56,807 bases of DNA from an uncultured Alphaproteobacteria bacterium (GCA_902623545.1 CACNUI010000010.1:1-56807); one strand, 5' to 3'; positions 36,933 to 47,046 are shown, counted from the stretch's first letter. Numbers and translations: made by a program. The notes: generated by a model not told the origin, from the letters alone.

Positions 36933-37253
36933 TTATTTTGGCATATTTGTTGCACCAGTTTCTAAAGAGACAATTTTACCATTTTCAATTTTAAAAACAG
37001 ACATCACTGCTTGAGTGTTACCATCATTAAAAGTAACAAATGAATGATGAACAGCTATTTCGTCATTCTCATATACAATTCTGTCTTTATCAGAATTTAT
37101 ATCATCAGACATAGCCCAACCAACAACATCGGATTTTGATAAAACATTTCCAGATGAATGCATTGTGAACTTAAAGTCATCGTGTAAGATGTCATTCATT
37201 TCAGCTTCATTTTTGTCTTTCATAGCCTTTTGGTATCTTTCCATTAAACTCAT
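36933..37253 (-). CDS. SnoaL/NTF2-like protein
   Basis: 106 residues. The pattern MERYQKAMKDKNEAEMNDILHDDFKFTMHSSG followed by a strand-rich half (DEIAVHHSFVTFNDGNTQAVMSVFKIENGKIVSLE) fits a small NTF2-like fold. No catalytic set is visible; function unknown. A clear AAGGA ribosome-binding site precedes the ATG. It lies between the 97-aa gene and the cupredoxin gene (gap 4 nt), likely one transcript. Confidence 0.78.
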   Translation of the reverse strand: MSLMERYQKAMKDKNEAEMNDILHDDFKFTMHSSGNVLSKSDVVGWAMSDDINSDKDRIVYENDEIAVHHSFVTFNDGNTQAVMSVFKIENGKIVSLETGATNMPK

Positions 37254-37271
37254 ATCTTTTTCCTTTCTTAA

Positions 37272-37565
37272 TTAACCTGAAAAATTAGTGACTGCTTCAG
37301 AAGTCATTGGGGTCATTACTGTAGTTTCTACCATAGCACCAGCCTCAATTCTTTTTTGTGTTAACTCTTCATCATTTTTGAAAGCCGCCATGCCTTCTGG
37401 AGTAGCGAAATCAATAATAACTGTTAATTTGTTATCATTGTCTTTTTCTGTTGCTGCAAATACGCAGGTCATTCCATGTTCTTTGAGCTTGTGACCATTT
37501 GCAAGAAGCATTTCTTTCCATGGCCCAAAACCATTCTTTAAATCTTGTGTTAATTTAACTAACAT
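37272..37565 (-). CDS. Small DUF3764-like protein, function unknown
   Basis: 97 residues. The arrangement of a short helix with FGPWKEMLLANGHKLKEHGM, strands FAATEKDNDNKLTVIIDFAT and a helix MAAFKNDEELTQKRIEAGAM resembles dimeric ferredoxin-like (ABM) proteins, possibly DUF3764. I do not recognise a specific function. Strong ribosome-binding site AAAGGAG before the ATG. First gene of the three-gene unit with NTF2-like and cupredoxin genes. Confidence 0.72.
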   Translation of the reverse strand: MLVKLTQDLKNGFGPWKEMLLANGHKLKEHGMTCVFAATEKDNDNKLTVIIDFATPEGMAAFKNDEELTQKRIEAGAMVETTVMTPMTSEAVTNFSG

Positions 37566-37632
37566 ATTAACTCCTTTTTTTATTTATTATATAGGGTTAA
37601 AAAGTTTAAAAATTATTAAAATGAAACAACAA

Positions 37633-38604
37633 TTATCTTTCTTTAATATATGGTTGTCCTATGGCATTAGGCGCTATTGCTTTACCAACAAAACCAGCGA
37701 GTAAAACAACGGTTAACACGTAAGGTAATGCTTGGATTAACTGTACAGGTATTTCTCCAATAGCAGGTAATTCAACTCCTTGTAATCTAATTTGAAGAGC
37801 GTCTGTAAATCCAAAAAGTAAACAAGCAACTAATGCTGTTTTAGGATGCCACTTTCCAAAAATCATGGCTGCTAAAGCTAAATATCCTCTTCCAGCAGAC
37901 ATCTCCCTAAAGAAATTAGCATTAACTGCTGTTGATAAATGAGCTCCGGCAAAAGCAATTAAGACACCGTTGATTGCTAAAGCTTTATATCTCATTGCAA
38001 AAACATTGATACCAGCTGTATCAACAGCACTTGGGTTTTCACCAACTGCTCTTAATCGCAAACCAAAACTAGTTTTAAAGACAACCCAAAATACTAGTGG
38101 AACTGTAAGATAAGCTAAATATACAAAGATATAATGACCACTCAATATATCGCTATAGATTGTTCCTAAAATTGGCACATCTCTTAAGCTCTCAGCAAAA
38201 GGTAGATTTACTTCTAAAAAACGCTGATCTTCATTAAGAGTTGGTGTTAGCCCAGCTTGTCCAAACCAGGCAGCAGCCAAAGCAGTTGTTAACCCAATTA
38301 TTAAAATATTTATCGCAACACATGACACAACTTGATCACCCTTATAAGTAACAGAAGCAAAACCATGTAACATTGAAAGGCTAACGCATGCTATAATTGC
38401 CAATAATAAACCAAGCCACGGGTTTCCTAAAAAATAAGAACCCACTGCAGCCACAAAAGCAGCCATAAGCATTTTACCTTCTAAACTAAAATCAATTACT
38501 CCTGATCTTTCTGCAAAAATACCTGCCATCGCCGCGAAAACTAATGGCGTTGAAATTCTTAAAGTAGAATTAATTAAGGATGCAATGTCAGATAAAAATT
38601 CCAT
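37633..38604 (-). CDS. BMP-type nucleoside ABC transporter permease (NupQ/YufQ-like)
   Basis: 323 residues, about nine spans, branched-chain/ribose permease superfamily. The conserved opening is PLVFAAMAGIFAERSGVIDFSLEGKML and the late segment RAVGENPSAVDTAGINVFAMRYKALAING is the cytoplasmic coupling loop. With its partner it forms the membrane channel for a nucleoside importer. The start touches the preceding permease stop (1 nt). Last gene of bmpA-ATPase-permease-permease. Confidence 0.93.
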   Translation of the reverse strand: MEFLSDIASLINSTLRISTPLVFAAMAGIFAERSGVIDFSLEGKMLMAAFVAAVGSYFLGNPWLGLLLAIIACVSLSMLHGFASVTYKGDQVVSCVAINILIIGLTTALAAAWFGQAGLTPTLNEDQRFLEVNLPFAESLRDVPILGTIYSDILSGHYIFVYLAYLTVPLVFWVVFKTSFGLRLRAVGENPSAVDTAGINVFAMRYKALAINGVLIAFAGAHLSTAVNANFFREMSAGRGYLALAAMIFGKWHPKTALVACLLFGFTDALQIRLQGVELPAIGEIPVQLIQALPYVLTVVLLAGFVGKAIAPNAIGQPYIKER

Positions 38605-39719
38605 TATGCTTTTGCCTTAAAGTTTAATCTGTTTACAAAAAAGTTTTCAATTTGTGGTCTAAATAGGTTTTCTAATGCACCACTAAATAAAATAATTACA
38701 CCTTGAACAGCAACAAACATATACCTTGTAATATTAGGCATATCAAAAGTAACTTCTGATCCACCTTGGTACAAAATTCCAAATAAAAATGCTGCTGGAA
38801 AAATTCCTATGGGGTGGTTTCTTCCCATTAGTGCAACGGCAATTCCTGTGAAGCCATATCCAGCTGGAAAACCTGCAACAATTTTATGATGAACTCCTAA
38901 TATTTCATTGACTCCTAATAGCCCTGCCAAACCTCCAGATATACACATTGCAATAATTATATTTTTATAAGGAGAAATGCCTGCATAAATTGCGGCTTGT
39001 GTGTTGTGTCCAACAGCTCTCATTTCATAGCCCCATCTTGTTTTCCAAACTAAAAACCAAACAAAAACAGATGCCGCGATCGCTAAGAGAAAAGAAATAT
39101 TTAATGGTGAATATCTAATCTTTATCCCAAAAAGAGCAGCAAAATCTTCAAAACTTGGAAACCATTGTTCTTCAGGTAATGCAATGGTATGCGGTCCCAT
39201 TTGTGTTGTATCTCTAATTATATCAACAAGTAAAAACACCATTAACGAAGCAGCAATAAAGTTAAACATGATTGTAGTTATAACTACATGACTACCCCTT
39301 GTTGCTTGAAGATATGCAGGGATAAAAGCCCAAGCTGCCCCAAAAACTACAGCACCCATTACTGCCAATAACCATACTATTGGTACAGGCAAAAAACTAA
39401 AATTTATTGCAACCAAAAAAACTCCGAGCCCGCCTATATAAGCCTGACCTTCGCCACCGATGTTAAAAAGTCTACAATGAAAAGCAACAGCAAATGCCAA
39501 TCCAGTGAAAATAAAATTTGTTGTATAGTAAAGTGTATAGGCAAAACCCTCAATATATCCAAAAGAACCATAGATAATTAATCTTACTGCTTCAAAAGGA
39601 TTTTCACCTGCAATGAATATAAACAGACCAGACACAAATAATGCTAAGATTAAATTAATAAGAGGAACGATAAGATTAGAAACCCACCATGGCACTTTAG
39701 ATTTATCTACTGTTGCCAT
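38604..39719 (-). CDS. BMP-type nucleoside ABC transporter permease (NupP/YufP-like)
   Basis: 371 residues with about ten spans. FNIGGEGQAYIGGLG in the first half and RAVGHNTQAAIYAGISPYKNI (coupling loop) are characteristic of YufP/NupP permeases. The longer soluble segment around 170-200 is usual for this subunit. It shares one base with both the ATPase and the second permease gene. Confidence 0.93.
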   Translation of the reverse strand: MATVDKSKVPWWVSNLIVPLINLILALFVSGLFIFIAGENPFEAVRLIIYGSFGYIEGFAYTLYYTTNFIFTGLAFAVAFHCRLFNIGGEGQAYIGGLGVFLVAINFSFLPVPIVWLLAVMGAVVFGAAWAFIPAYLQATRGSHVVITTIMFNFIAASLMVFLLVDIIRDTTQMGPHTIALPEEQWFPSFEDFAALFGIKIRYSPLNISFLLAIAASVFVWFLVWKTRWGYEMRAVGHNTQAAIYAGISPYKNIIIAMCISGGLAGLLGVNEILGVHHKIVAGFPAGYGFTGIAVALMGRNHPIGIFPAAFLFGILYQGGSEVTFDMPNITRYMFVAVQGVIILFSGALENLFRPQIENFFVNRLNFKAKA

Positions 39720-41239
39720 TACACAACTCCTGCCATTAATAAGCCTAACTCACGGTCCGTAACATTATTATTTTCTTTTTCACCGACTATTTTTCCATCA
39801 AACATTACAACAATTCTATCAGATAATGATAGCACCTCATCCAATTCAACAGATACTAAAAGTATTGCAGCACCTCTATCTCTCATATCTATCAATCTTT
39901 GATGAATAAATTCAATAGCTCCTATATCCACACCTCTTGTTGGTTGACCAACTAACAGCACCTTAGGATTTTCATTAAGTTCTCTGCTTAAAATTATTTT
40001 TTGTTGATTCCCCCCTGAGAAATTAGATGTAATTAGATTTGGTGATTGTGGTCTTACATCGTACTCTTCCATAATTTTTTTTGAATGAGCAATTATATCT
40101 CTATGATTTAAAATAGATGACTTTGAGAAAGGTTTTTGATCATGGTAACCAAATATAAGATTTTCATAAGCTTTAAAGTCTGTGACTAATCCCATTCTTT
40201 GTCTGTCTTCAGGGACATGGGCTAAACCTTTTTCTTTCAGTTCTCTTGGATCTAGAAAATTTTGACTATCTGATACTTTTTTTCCATCTAAATATATTTC
40301 ACCCGACTCAACTTTTCTAATTCCAGATAGCGCTTCTAATAATTCTGTTTGCCCGTTACCAGTAACACCTGCTAAACCTAAAATCTCCCCAGCACGAATA
40401 TTTAAATTTACATTTTTAACTCTGATGACATCTAGATCATCTTTAACGGTAAGATCTTCTACTTTAAAAACAACATCTCCTGTTTTAACTTGTGATTTTT
40501 CAAGCCTCAATAATACACTTCTACCAACCATCATTTCCGCCAATTGTTCTTTATTAGTATCTTTAGTTTTGGTATGGCCCACCATTTCACCCTGACGCAT
40601 GACAGAAACTTCACTTGTTAAATCCATGATTTCAATTAATTTATGTGTAATTAAAACAATTGTTTTACCTTCTTCATTAAGAGAGCGTAAAATTTTAAAC
40701 AATTCATCAACTTCTTGCGGTGTTAAAACACCTGTAGGTTCATCAAGTATAAGAATTTCAGCTCCCCTATAAAGTGACTTTAATATTTCAACTCTTTGAC
40801 GAAACCCTACTGACAAATCTGATATTGTTGAGTTCAGATCAATATTGAGTTTGTAAGTGTCACATAGATTTTTTAAATCTTTTTTTGCTTTTTCTAAATT
40901 TTTACCAAATACTAATTCACCTTCAAAACCTAAAATAATATTTTCTAAAACAGTAAAATTTTCTACCAACATAAAATGCTGGTGTACCATTCCAATACCA
41001 TTAATTATTGAGTCCTTTGGCGATCTGAGATTTATCTCTTTGCCATTAACTTTTATAGTTCCTGAATTTGCTTGATAAAGACCAAACACGATACTCATTA
41101 ACGTAGATTTACCTGCTCCATTTTCACCGATAATTCCATGAATTGTTCCTTTGTTAATCTTAAGATTTATATTTTTGTTAGCATGAACATGCCCAAAGGA
41201 TTTATTTATATTTGTTAATTCTAAGATTGGCGAGACCAT
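39719..41239 (-). CDS. BMP-type nucleoside ABC transporter ATPase (NupO/YufO-like, two ABC domains)
   Basis: 506 residues with two fused ABC domains. The first has Walker A GENGAGKS at 38-45 and Walker B ILILDEPTGVLTP, with an altered signature LSVGFRQR. The second has a degenerate Walker A (GVTGNGQTE) and signature FSGGNQQK, with VLLVGQPTRGVDIGA in place of a usual Walker B. Such asymmetry is known in RbsA/YufO-type ATPases. It follows bmpA by 47 nt. Confidence 0.94.
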   Translation of the reverse strand: MVSPILELTNINKSFGHVHANKNINLKINKGTIHGIIGENGAGKSTLMSIVFGLYQANSGTIKVNGKEINLRSPKDSIINGIGMVHQHFMLVENFTVLENIILGFEGELVFGKNLEKAKKDLKNLCDTYKLNIDLNSTISDLSVGFRQRVEILKSLYRGAEILILDEPTGVLTPQEVDELFKILRSLNEEGKTIVLITHKLIEIMDLTSEVSVMRQGEMVGHTKTKDTNKEQLAEMMVGRSVLLRLEKSQVKTGDVVFKVEDLTVKDDLDVIRVKNVNLNIRAGEILGLAGVTGNGQTELLEALSGIRKVESGEIYLDGKKVSDSQNFLDPRELKEKGLAHVPEDRQRMGLVTDFKAYENLIFGYHDQKPFSKSSILNHRDIIAHSKKIMEEYDVRPQSPNLITSNFSGGNQQKIILSRELNENPKVLLVGQPTRGVDIGAIEFIHQRLIDMRDRGAAILLVSVELDEVLSLSDRIVVMFDGKIVGEKENNNVTDRELGLLMAGVV

Positions 41240-41286
41240 AAAATTTTTAAATCTTAGGTCTCACCAAATAATTTATAATATTGCTA

Positions 41287-42264
41287 TTATTCTTGTGACC
41301 AGTCAGCCACTTCCATTGAACCACTAACAATTTCAGCTGCTGCTGCTTCTACTGCTGACTCCATTGCAGAAGTTACCATACCATCTTCAGTAGCGTAACC
41401 TACCATACCTTCTGCCAAACCAAGAATATGTATTCCAGCTTCAAATCTTCCAGCCTCTGTCTTTTGCGCTTGTTCAAAAATTGTTAAATCCAAACGCTTT
41501 AACATAGATGTAAGCATATTACCTGGATGCATCCAGTTTTGGTTTGTATCAACACCAATTCCCATAATACCTGCATCAGCTGCTGCTTGAAGAACACCAA
41601 TACCTGTTCCACCTGCTGCTTGATACACAACATCTGCACCACCATCAATTTGTGCTTTTGTTAACTCAGCACCTTTTGTTGGGTTGTTCCATGCTTCTGG
41701 TGTTGAACCAGTCATGTTAGCTAAAATCTTGATATCAGGGTTTACATAAAGTGCACCTTGCTCATAACCTCCTTGGAATTTTCTGATTAGAGGAATATCC
41801 ATTCCACCAACGAAACCAATTGTTCCACTTTCAGAAGCCATTGCTGCAATCATGCCAACGAGAAATGAGCCTTCGTGTTCCTTGTAACAAGCTTGATAAA
41901 TATTGCTCGCCGGATCATCAACCCAGCATACGTCCACTGCAACAAAGTTTGTATCAGGATAATCTGGAGCAACTGCTGCAACAGCATCAGCTTGAGCAAA
42001 TCCCATTGCTACGATTAATGACGCACCCCTATCTGCAATTTTACGCATACCTTGTTCAATTTGCGTATTATTAGAAGCTTCAAATTCAACCATGTCCCAA
42101 CCAAGTTCATTTTGAACTCTTAGCGCACTTTCATATGCTAGTTCGTTAAATGATTTATCAAACTTACCTCCAGAGTCATAAACAACTCCGATTTTGTTTG
42201 CAAATGCACTTGAAGAGAAGACAAGAGCGAATGAAACAGAAAAAATACTTAAAATTTTCTTCAT
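41287..42264 (-). CDS. BMP family nucleoside-binding protein
   Basis: 325 residues, Bmp/Med family periplasmic binding protein. The signal peptide is about 1-22 (SSSAFA before NKIGVVYDSGGKFDKSFNE), with no lipobox, so it is soluble. The motif GGKFDKSFNE and VYQAAGGTGIGVLQAA (about 213-228) are family signatures. It captures purine nucleosides in characterised relatives. A strong AGGGGGA ribosome-binding site precedes the ATG, as expected for a highly made binding protein. It heads the transporter operon, 117 nt downstream of upp. Confidence 0.94.
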   Translation of the reverse strand: MKKILSIFSVSFALVFSSSAFANKIGVVYDSGGKFDKSFNELAYESALRVQNELGWDMVEFEASNNTQIEQGMRKIADRGASLIVAMGFAQADAVAAVAPDYPDTNFVAVDVCWVDDPASNIYQACYKEHEGSFLVGMIAAMASESGTIGFVGGMDIPLIRKFQGGYEQGALYVNPDIKILANMTGSTPEAWNNPTKGAELTKAQIDGGADVVYQAAGGTGIGVLQAAADAGIMGIGVDTNQNWMHPGNMLTSMLKRLDLTIFEQAQKTEAGRFEAGIHILGLAEGMVGYATEDGMVTSAMESAVEAAAAEIVSGSMEVADWSQE

Positions 42265-42381
42265 ACTAAAATCCCCCTTAAATATGAATTATAGATACCT
42301 CATTGATAACATTTTTTTTCTAAAAAAAATTAATTAAAAAATGAGAAAGTGGATAAATAATAGGTTTTTTTATGGATAACT

Positions 42382-43002
42382 TCAAGTACCCATATATCGA
42401 TCACCTGCGTCACCTAGACCTGGAACGATAAATTTATTTTTGTTAAGTTTAGAGTCAATACTAGATGTAAATATATGGATCCCCTTTTGATGCTTTTGAA
42501 TGTTTTTAACTCCTTCTGGAGCGGCAAGAAGAGAGACTAAAAATATATTCTTATTACTAACACCTTTATTTTTTATCAAATTAATTGCGGCAATTGAGGA
42601 ATTACCTGTAGCAAGCATTGGGTCTAGAATTATAATTTTTTTGTTTTTGGTTTTCGGTAATTTAAATAAATATTCAACTGGCTCATATGTTTGCTCATCT
42701 CTATACAAGCCAATATGACCTTTTTCAGCATCAGGTAAAAATTTACTAAAGCCTTCTAGCAAACCTAATCCAGCTCTCAAAATAGGAACAAGAATTATAG
42801 GTTGCCCTATTTTTAACCCTTGCATTTTTTTTAGAGGAGTTTCAATAGTGGTTTTTTTGTATTTTAAATATTTTAAAACTTCACCTGCAATTAAATAACT
42901 TGCTTCATTCATTGTCTGCCTAAAAACAGTGTTTGATGTTTTTTTATTTCTTAAAATTGTTAATTTATGCTGAAGAAAAAAAGATTTAATTACTGTAATC
43001 AT
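42382..43002 (-). CDS. upp: Uracil phosphoribosyltransferase
   Basis: 206 residues. It makes UMP from uracil and PRPP. The PRPP loop is DPMLATGNS, VPILRAGLG is conserved near 80, and VPGLGDAGDRYMGT is the family C-terminus. The start is taken at MITVIKSFFLQHK; a longer reading to 43092 is rejected because it adds 30 residues unlike the family and runs into the divergent lipoprotein gene. It lies beside the nucleoside transporter and supports salvage of uracil released by DeoA-type cleavage. Confidence 0.93.
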   Translation of the reverse strand: MITVIKSFFLQHKLTILRNKKTSNTVFRQTMNEASYLIAGEVLKYLKYKKTTIETPLKKMQGLKIGQPIILVPILRAGLGLLEGFSKFLPDAEKGHIGLYRDEQTYEPVEYLFKLPKTKNKKIIILDPMLATGNSSIAAINLIKNKGVSNKNIFLVSLLAAPEGVKNIQKHQKGIHIFTSSIDSKLNKNKFIVPGLGDAGDRYMGT

Positions 43003-43037
43003 TAAATATAACATATATAGAAAAATACCTAAGAGCA

Positions 43038-43523
43038 ATGCAGTTATTAATTTATTTACTAACATTACTTTTCCTGACATCTTGCACAACAATTGAAGTC
43101 ACTAAAGAAGTTGTAAAGGTAGGGAATGTAGTTAAAGGAAAAGTAGAGAAACAATTTGAAAAAGAGCAGAAAGAAATAGTTGAAGATAAAACTATAGTTG
43201 AAGAGCAAGAAATAATTACAGAAGAAAAAAAACAGGAAAAAAAAATAGTTAAGAGTCAACAAAAATTAGCTCAAATAAATTTTATTGGAAAAAAAATAAA
43301 CGAAATTAAAAATCAAATGGGTTCTGCTGAATTAGCTCGAACTGATGGCATAGTACATACATTGCGATATGATAGTGCAAATTGCCGACTTTTTCTTTTT
43401 TTTAATACAACTGCAAATATTAGTAGAGTAGAACATTTTGAATTCAGAGATTCTTTTGGTGAATTACTGAACACAAAACAATCACTGGAGACTTGTTACA
43501 GAGAATACAATTTAATTAATTAA
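43038..43523 (+). CDS. Lipoprotein with charged coiled coil and SmpA/OmlA-like C-terminal module
   Basis: 161 residues. The signal ends in a lipobox with Cys16 (LFLTSC). Residues about 30-80 are a Glu/Lys-rich helix, likely coiled coil. The C-terminal part (about 86-161: IGKKINEIKNQMGSAELAR, then TLRYDSANCRLFLFFN and LETCYREY) has the fold outline of small alphaproteobacterial lipoproteins with a conserved Cys pair. Function unknown. It is divergent from upp and its end overlaps the pyruvate carboxylase end by 8 nt. Confidence 0.8.
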   Translation: MQLLIYLLTLLFLTSCTTIEVTKEVVKVGNVVKGKVEKQFEKEQKEIVEDKTIVEEQEIITEEKKQEKKIVKSQQKLAQINFIGKKINEIKNQMGSAELARTDGIVHTLRYDSANCRLFLFFNTTANISRVEHFEFRDSFGELLNTKQSLETCYREYNLIN

Positions 43524-46500
43524 GTTCAGCCAGAAGATCTTTTGTCTCAACATTATCTCCTGCAGAAACATTTATAGATTTAATTGTACCACTTTTTTCA
43601 GCATTAATTGTTGTTTCCATTTTCATAGCCTCTATTACTAAAATTTTATCACCTTTAATTACTTTATTGCCCACTGAAACAAATACCTTTGCTACTTGAC
43701 CCGGTAATGGTGATCCTACATGATCTTTATTATTATCATCTGCTTTTGCTCTTTGGATAATATTCTTTGAAAATTCTTTATTTTCAATATCAATAGTACG
43801 AGGCTGCCCATTGATTTCAAAAAATACTGAGCATTTACCATTACTGTTTACATCACTCTTGGCTAAATAACGGAGAATTAAACTTTTGCCCTTATCTATT
43901 TGAATTACATATTCTTTATCTTGTTGTGGACCATAAAAAAATAATTCAGTTGAAAGTATTGATGTATCGCTAAACTCTTTAAAGTGTTCAACATAGTCTT
44001 TAAAAACTTTTGGGTACATCAAATATGAAGCAAGATGCTTTTGATTAACTTTCGTTCCAATATCATCTTCTAATTTTTTAATTTCTTTATCTAAATCAAC
44101 TGATTCTAAAACTTCTCCTGGTCTTTTTGTTAGTGGTTTTAAATCTCCAAGAACCTTTTTTTGTAAGTCTTTTGGAAAACCGCCTTTAGGTATACCAATT
44201 TCACCTTTGAAAAACTCAATAACGGATGCAGGAAAAGAAATCTCTTTTTTTGGATCTAAAACATCTTCTTTGCTTAAATCATTAGCAATCATGTAAAGAG
44301 CCATATCTCCTACAATTTTGGAAGAAGGTGTCACCTTAACAATATCGCCAAACAGTTGGTTTACCTCGGCATATTTATTAGCAACCATTCCCCACTTATC
44401 AGTTGTAATTCCAAGAGATCTGGCTTGTTCTTTCAAGTTAGTAAATTGGCCACCTGGCATTTGATGAAGATACACATCAGAGCTTCCTCCCTTGAAATCA
44501 GTTTCGAAAGCATGATAATTTTGACGAACCTGTTCCCAATATAAAGAGAGTGTTCTGATAGCTTCTTCATCAAGATTAGGGTCTTGGTTGTTTTGTTTCA
44601 TTATAGATACAATTGAACCAAGTGCGGGCTGAGATGTTAAACCACTCATAGAGTCAATTGCAAGATCTACGATATCTACTTTTTCTTTTATGGCAGCAAG
44701 TACAGATGCTGACGAAGTACCAGATGTGTCATGTGTATGAAAATGAATTGGTAGATCAGTTGATTGTTTCATTTCCTTAACCAGTTTTTTTATAGCATTA
44801 GGTTTTGCCAAACCTGCCATGTCTTTTATAGCTATAATATTTGCTCCTGCGTTTTCTAAATCTTTAACAAGATCTATGTAATACTTTAGTGTATATTTTT
44901 TTTCGTTTGGATCTGTAACATCATTTGTATAGCAAATAGTTCCTTCACAAATTTTATTTTGATTGCGTACTTCATCAATTGCAACACGCATATTATCAAT
45001 TAAGTTTAGTGAATCGAAAACTCGAAAAACATCAATCCCCGCTTTAGCTGACTGTTGAATAAAGTGTTTAACCACATTATCTGGGTAATTTTTATATCCA
45101 ACAGCATTAGATCCCCTAAAGAGCATTTGTTTAAGAAGGTTAGGCGCTCTATTGTTTAATCTATCCAATCTATCCCAAGGATCTTCTTTTAAAAAACGCA
45201 TTGAAGTATCAAATGTTGCACCTCCCCAACATTCTAATGAAAATAGATTGCTTAGATTTTCACTATAATATTCAGCTATATTAACAATATCATCAGTTCT
45301 CATTCTTGTAGCAAGAAGCGATTGGTGTGCATCACGCATCGTTGTATCAGTAATTAAAGTATATGGTGTTTCTTTTATTTTTTTTGCAAATTTTTCTGGA
45401 CCTAAAGTTTGTAAATCCTTTACATAATTGTTTTTTTCACTCTTAATATTTAAAGTAGGAATTTGAACCTCTACAGTCGAATTACTGCTGACTCTTCCAA
45501 ATATATCATTGTGTCCATTTACAATTATATTTCCAAGATAAGATACTATTTTTGATGCTCGATCTTTTTGTGGATTATAAGCATAAAGCTCTTTTTTAGT
45601 ATCAACAAAATTTGTATTGTAGTTTCCTTCAAGGAAATCTTTATTATTAATAAGAGACTCAAGAAAAACTAAATTTGTTTTAACGCCTCTAATTCTAAAT
45701 TCTCGTAAAGCTCTATCCATCCTTTTAATACAATCGTCTTGGTGTTTTGCCCAAGTTGTTACCTTTACAAGTAAAGAGTCATAATATGGTGTAATAATTG
45801 AACCAGAAGATGCATTAGCTGCATCCAGTCTCACTCCAAAACCAGCTGCTGATCGATAAGTCATGATCTTTCCATAATCCGGCATAAAATTGTTGAGAGG
45901 GTCTTCTGTAGTAACTCGACATTGAATCGCATAGCCATTAAGGTGAATATCTTCTTGTTTTGGAAGTGCGGGATGACTTCCAATTTTTTCACCTTCTGCA
46001 ATTTTAATTTGGGCTTTTACTATATCTATACCAGTCACTTCTTCAGTTACTGTATGTTCAACTTGAATTCTTGGGTTAACTTCAATGAAATAAAAATTAC
46101 CAGATTTTTTATCAAATAAAAATTCGACAGTTCCTGCACCAAAATATTTAACTTGTTTTGCAATTTTAATTGCAGCGCTACAAATTTCTTCTCGAGTTTT
46201 ATTTTCAAGAAAATGTGCAGGCGCTCTTTCAATAATCTTTTGATGCCTTCTTTGAAGAGAACAATCTCTTTCAAAAAGATGTAAAATATTTCCATGTCTG
46301 TCACCTAAAATTTGCACTTCTATGTGCGCAGCATCTTCTAAAAATTTTTCTATAAATACTTCATCTTTTCCAAAAGCTTTAAGTGACTCACTTTGAGCAG
46401 TTGTGATTTGATCTATTAATTCGTTGCTTGATCTAACAACACGCATTCCTCGACCGCCACCGCCCCAACTAGCTTTGACAATTACAGGGTAACCAATTTT

Positions 46501-46956
46501 CTCAACTTCTTTTTCAACATTTTTTAAATTTTCTTTTGTTACAAGAACAGACGGAACGGTGCCAACTTTTGCGTCTTCAGCAACTTTTTTAGCTTCTGTT
46601 TTATTTCCAAATCTTTTTAGTATTTCTTTACTGGGCCCAATAAATGTTATGTCATTTTTTTCACACTGCTCTGCTAGTTCAGGACTCTCAGATAAGAAAC
46701 CATAACCAGGATGAATTGCATCTACGTTAGCATCTTTAGCAATTTTAATAATGGAGTCTATGTCCAGATATGCTTGTATTGGACCTTTGCCTTCACCAAC
46801 TAAATAACTTTCATCAGTTTTAAATCGATGAATAGCAAAACGATCTTCTTTTGAATATATGGCAGCTGTTTTGATACCAGATTCTTCCGCAGCACGAAAA
46901 ATACGAATAGCAATTTCACTTCTATTTGCCGCTAAAATTTTACTAATCTTTTTCAT
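43516..46956 (-). CDS. pyc: Pyruvate carboxylase
   Basis: 1146-residue biotin enzyme that makes oxaloacetate from pyruvate. Domains in order: biotin carboxylase/ATP-grasp (about 1-450, with SWGGGGRGMRVV as the glycine loop and ERDCSLQRRHQK), carboxyltransferase (about 530-800, DAHQSLLATRMRT), allosteric/PYC_OADA region, and biotinyl domain with Lys1112 in EAMKMETT. The start is ATG 46956; the TTG directly before is also in frame. It converges on the lipoprotein gene and is preceded by about 200 nt of non-coding sequence that likely carries its promoter. Confidence 0.96.
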   Translation of the reverse strand: MKKISKILAANRSEIAIRIFRAAEESGIKTAAIYSKEDRFAIHRFKTDESYLVGEGKGPIQAYLDIDSIIKIAKDANVDAIHPGYGFLSESPELAEQCEKNDITFIGPSKEILKRFGNKTEAKKVAEDAKVGTVPSVLVTKENLKNVEKEVEKIGYPVIVKASWGGGGRGMRVVRSSNELIDQITTAQSESLKAFGKDEVFIEKFLEDAAHIEVQILGDRHGNILHLFERDCSLQRRHQKIIERAPAHFLENKTREEICSAAIKIAKQVKYFGAGTVEFLFDKKSGNFYFIEVNPRIQVEHTVTEEVTGIDIVKAQIKIAEGEKIGSHPALPKQEDIHLNGYAIQCRVTTEDPLNNFMPDYGKIMTYRSAAGFGVRLDAANASSGSIITPYYDSLLVKVTTWAKHQDDCIKRMDRALREFRIRGVKTNLVFLESLINNKDFLEGNYNTNFVDTKKELYAYNPQKDRASKIVSYLGNIIVNGHNDIFGRVSSNSTVEVQIPTLNIKSEKNNYVKDLQTLGPEKFAKKIKETPYTLITDTTMRDAHQSLLATRMRTDDIVNIAEYYSENLSNLFSLECWGGATFDTSMRFLKEDPWDRLDRLNNRAPNLLKQMLFRGSNAVGYKNYPDNVVKHFIQQSAKAGIDVFRVFDSLNLIDNMRVAIDEVRNQNKICEGTICYTNDVTDPNEKKYTLKYYIDLVKDLENAGANIIAIKDMAGLAKPNAIKKLVKEMKQSTDLPIHFHTHDTSGTSSASVLAAIKEKVDIVDLAIDSMSGLTSQPALGSIVSIMKQNNQDPNLDEEAIRTLSLYWEQVRQNYHAFETDFKGGSSDVYLHQMPGGQFTNLKEQARSLGITTDKWGMVANKYAEVNQLFGDIVKVTPSSKIVGDMALYMIANDLSKEDVLDPKKEISFPASVIEFFKGEIGIPKGGFPKDLQKKVLGDLKPLTKRPGEVLESVDLDKEIKKLEDDIGTKVNQKHLASYLMYPKVFKDYVEHFKEFSDTSILSTELFFYGPQQDKEYVIQIDKGKSLILRYLAKSDVNSNGKCSVFFEINGQPRTIDIENKEFSKNIIQRAKADDNNKDHVGSPLPGQVAKVFVSVGNKVIKGDKILVIEAMKMETTINAEKSGTIKSINVSAGDNVETKDLLAELN

Positions 46957-47046
46957 CAATTCACCATTCTATAATAAGATCTTATTTAATATTTTTTCGG
47001 TCATGCATCTATATCTTCCTTACTAAATTAGCAAGAGATCAAAGGA

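Noticed and set aside
43003..43092. 30-codon N-terminal extension of upp
   Set aside because: It would overlap the divergent lipoprotein gene; family length fits the start at 43002.
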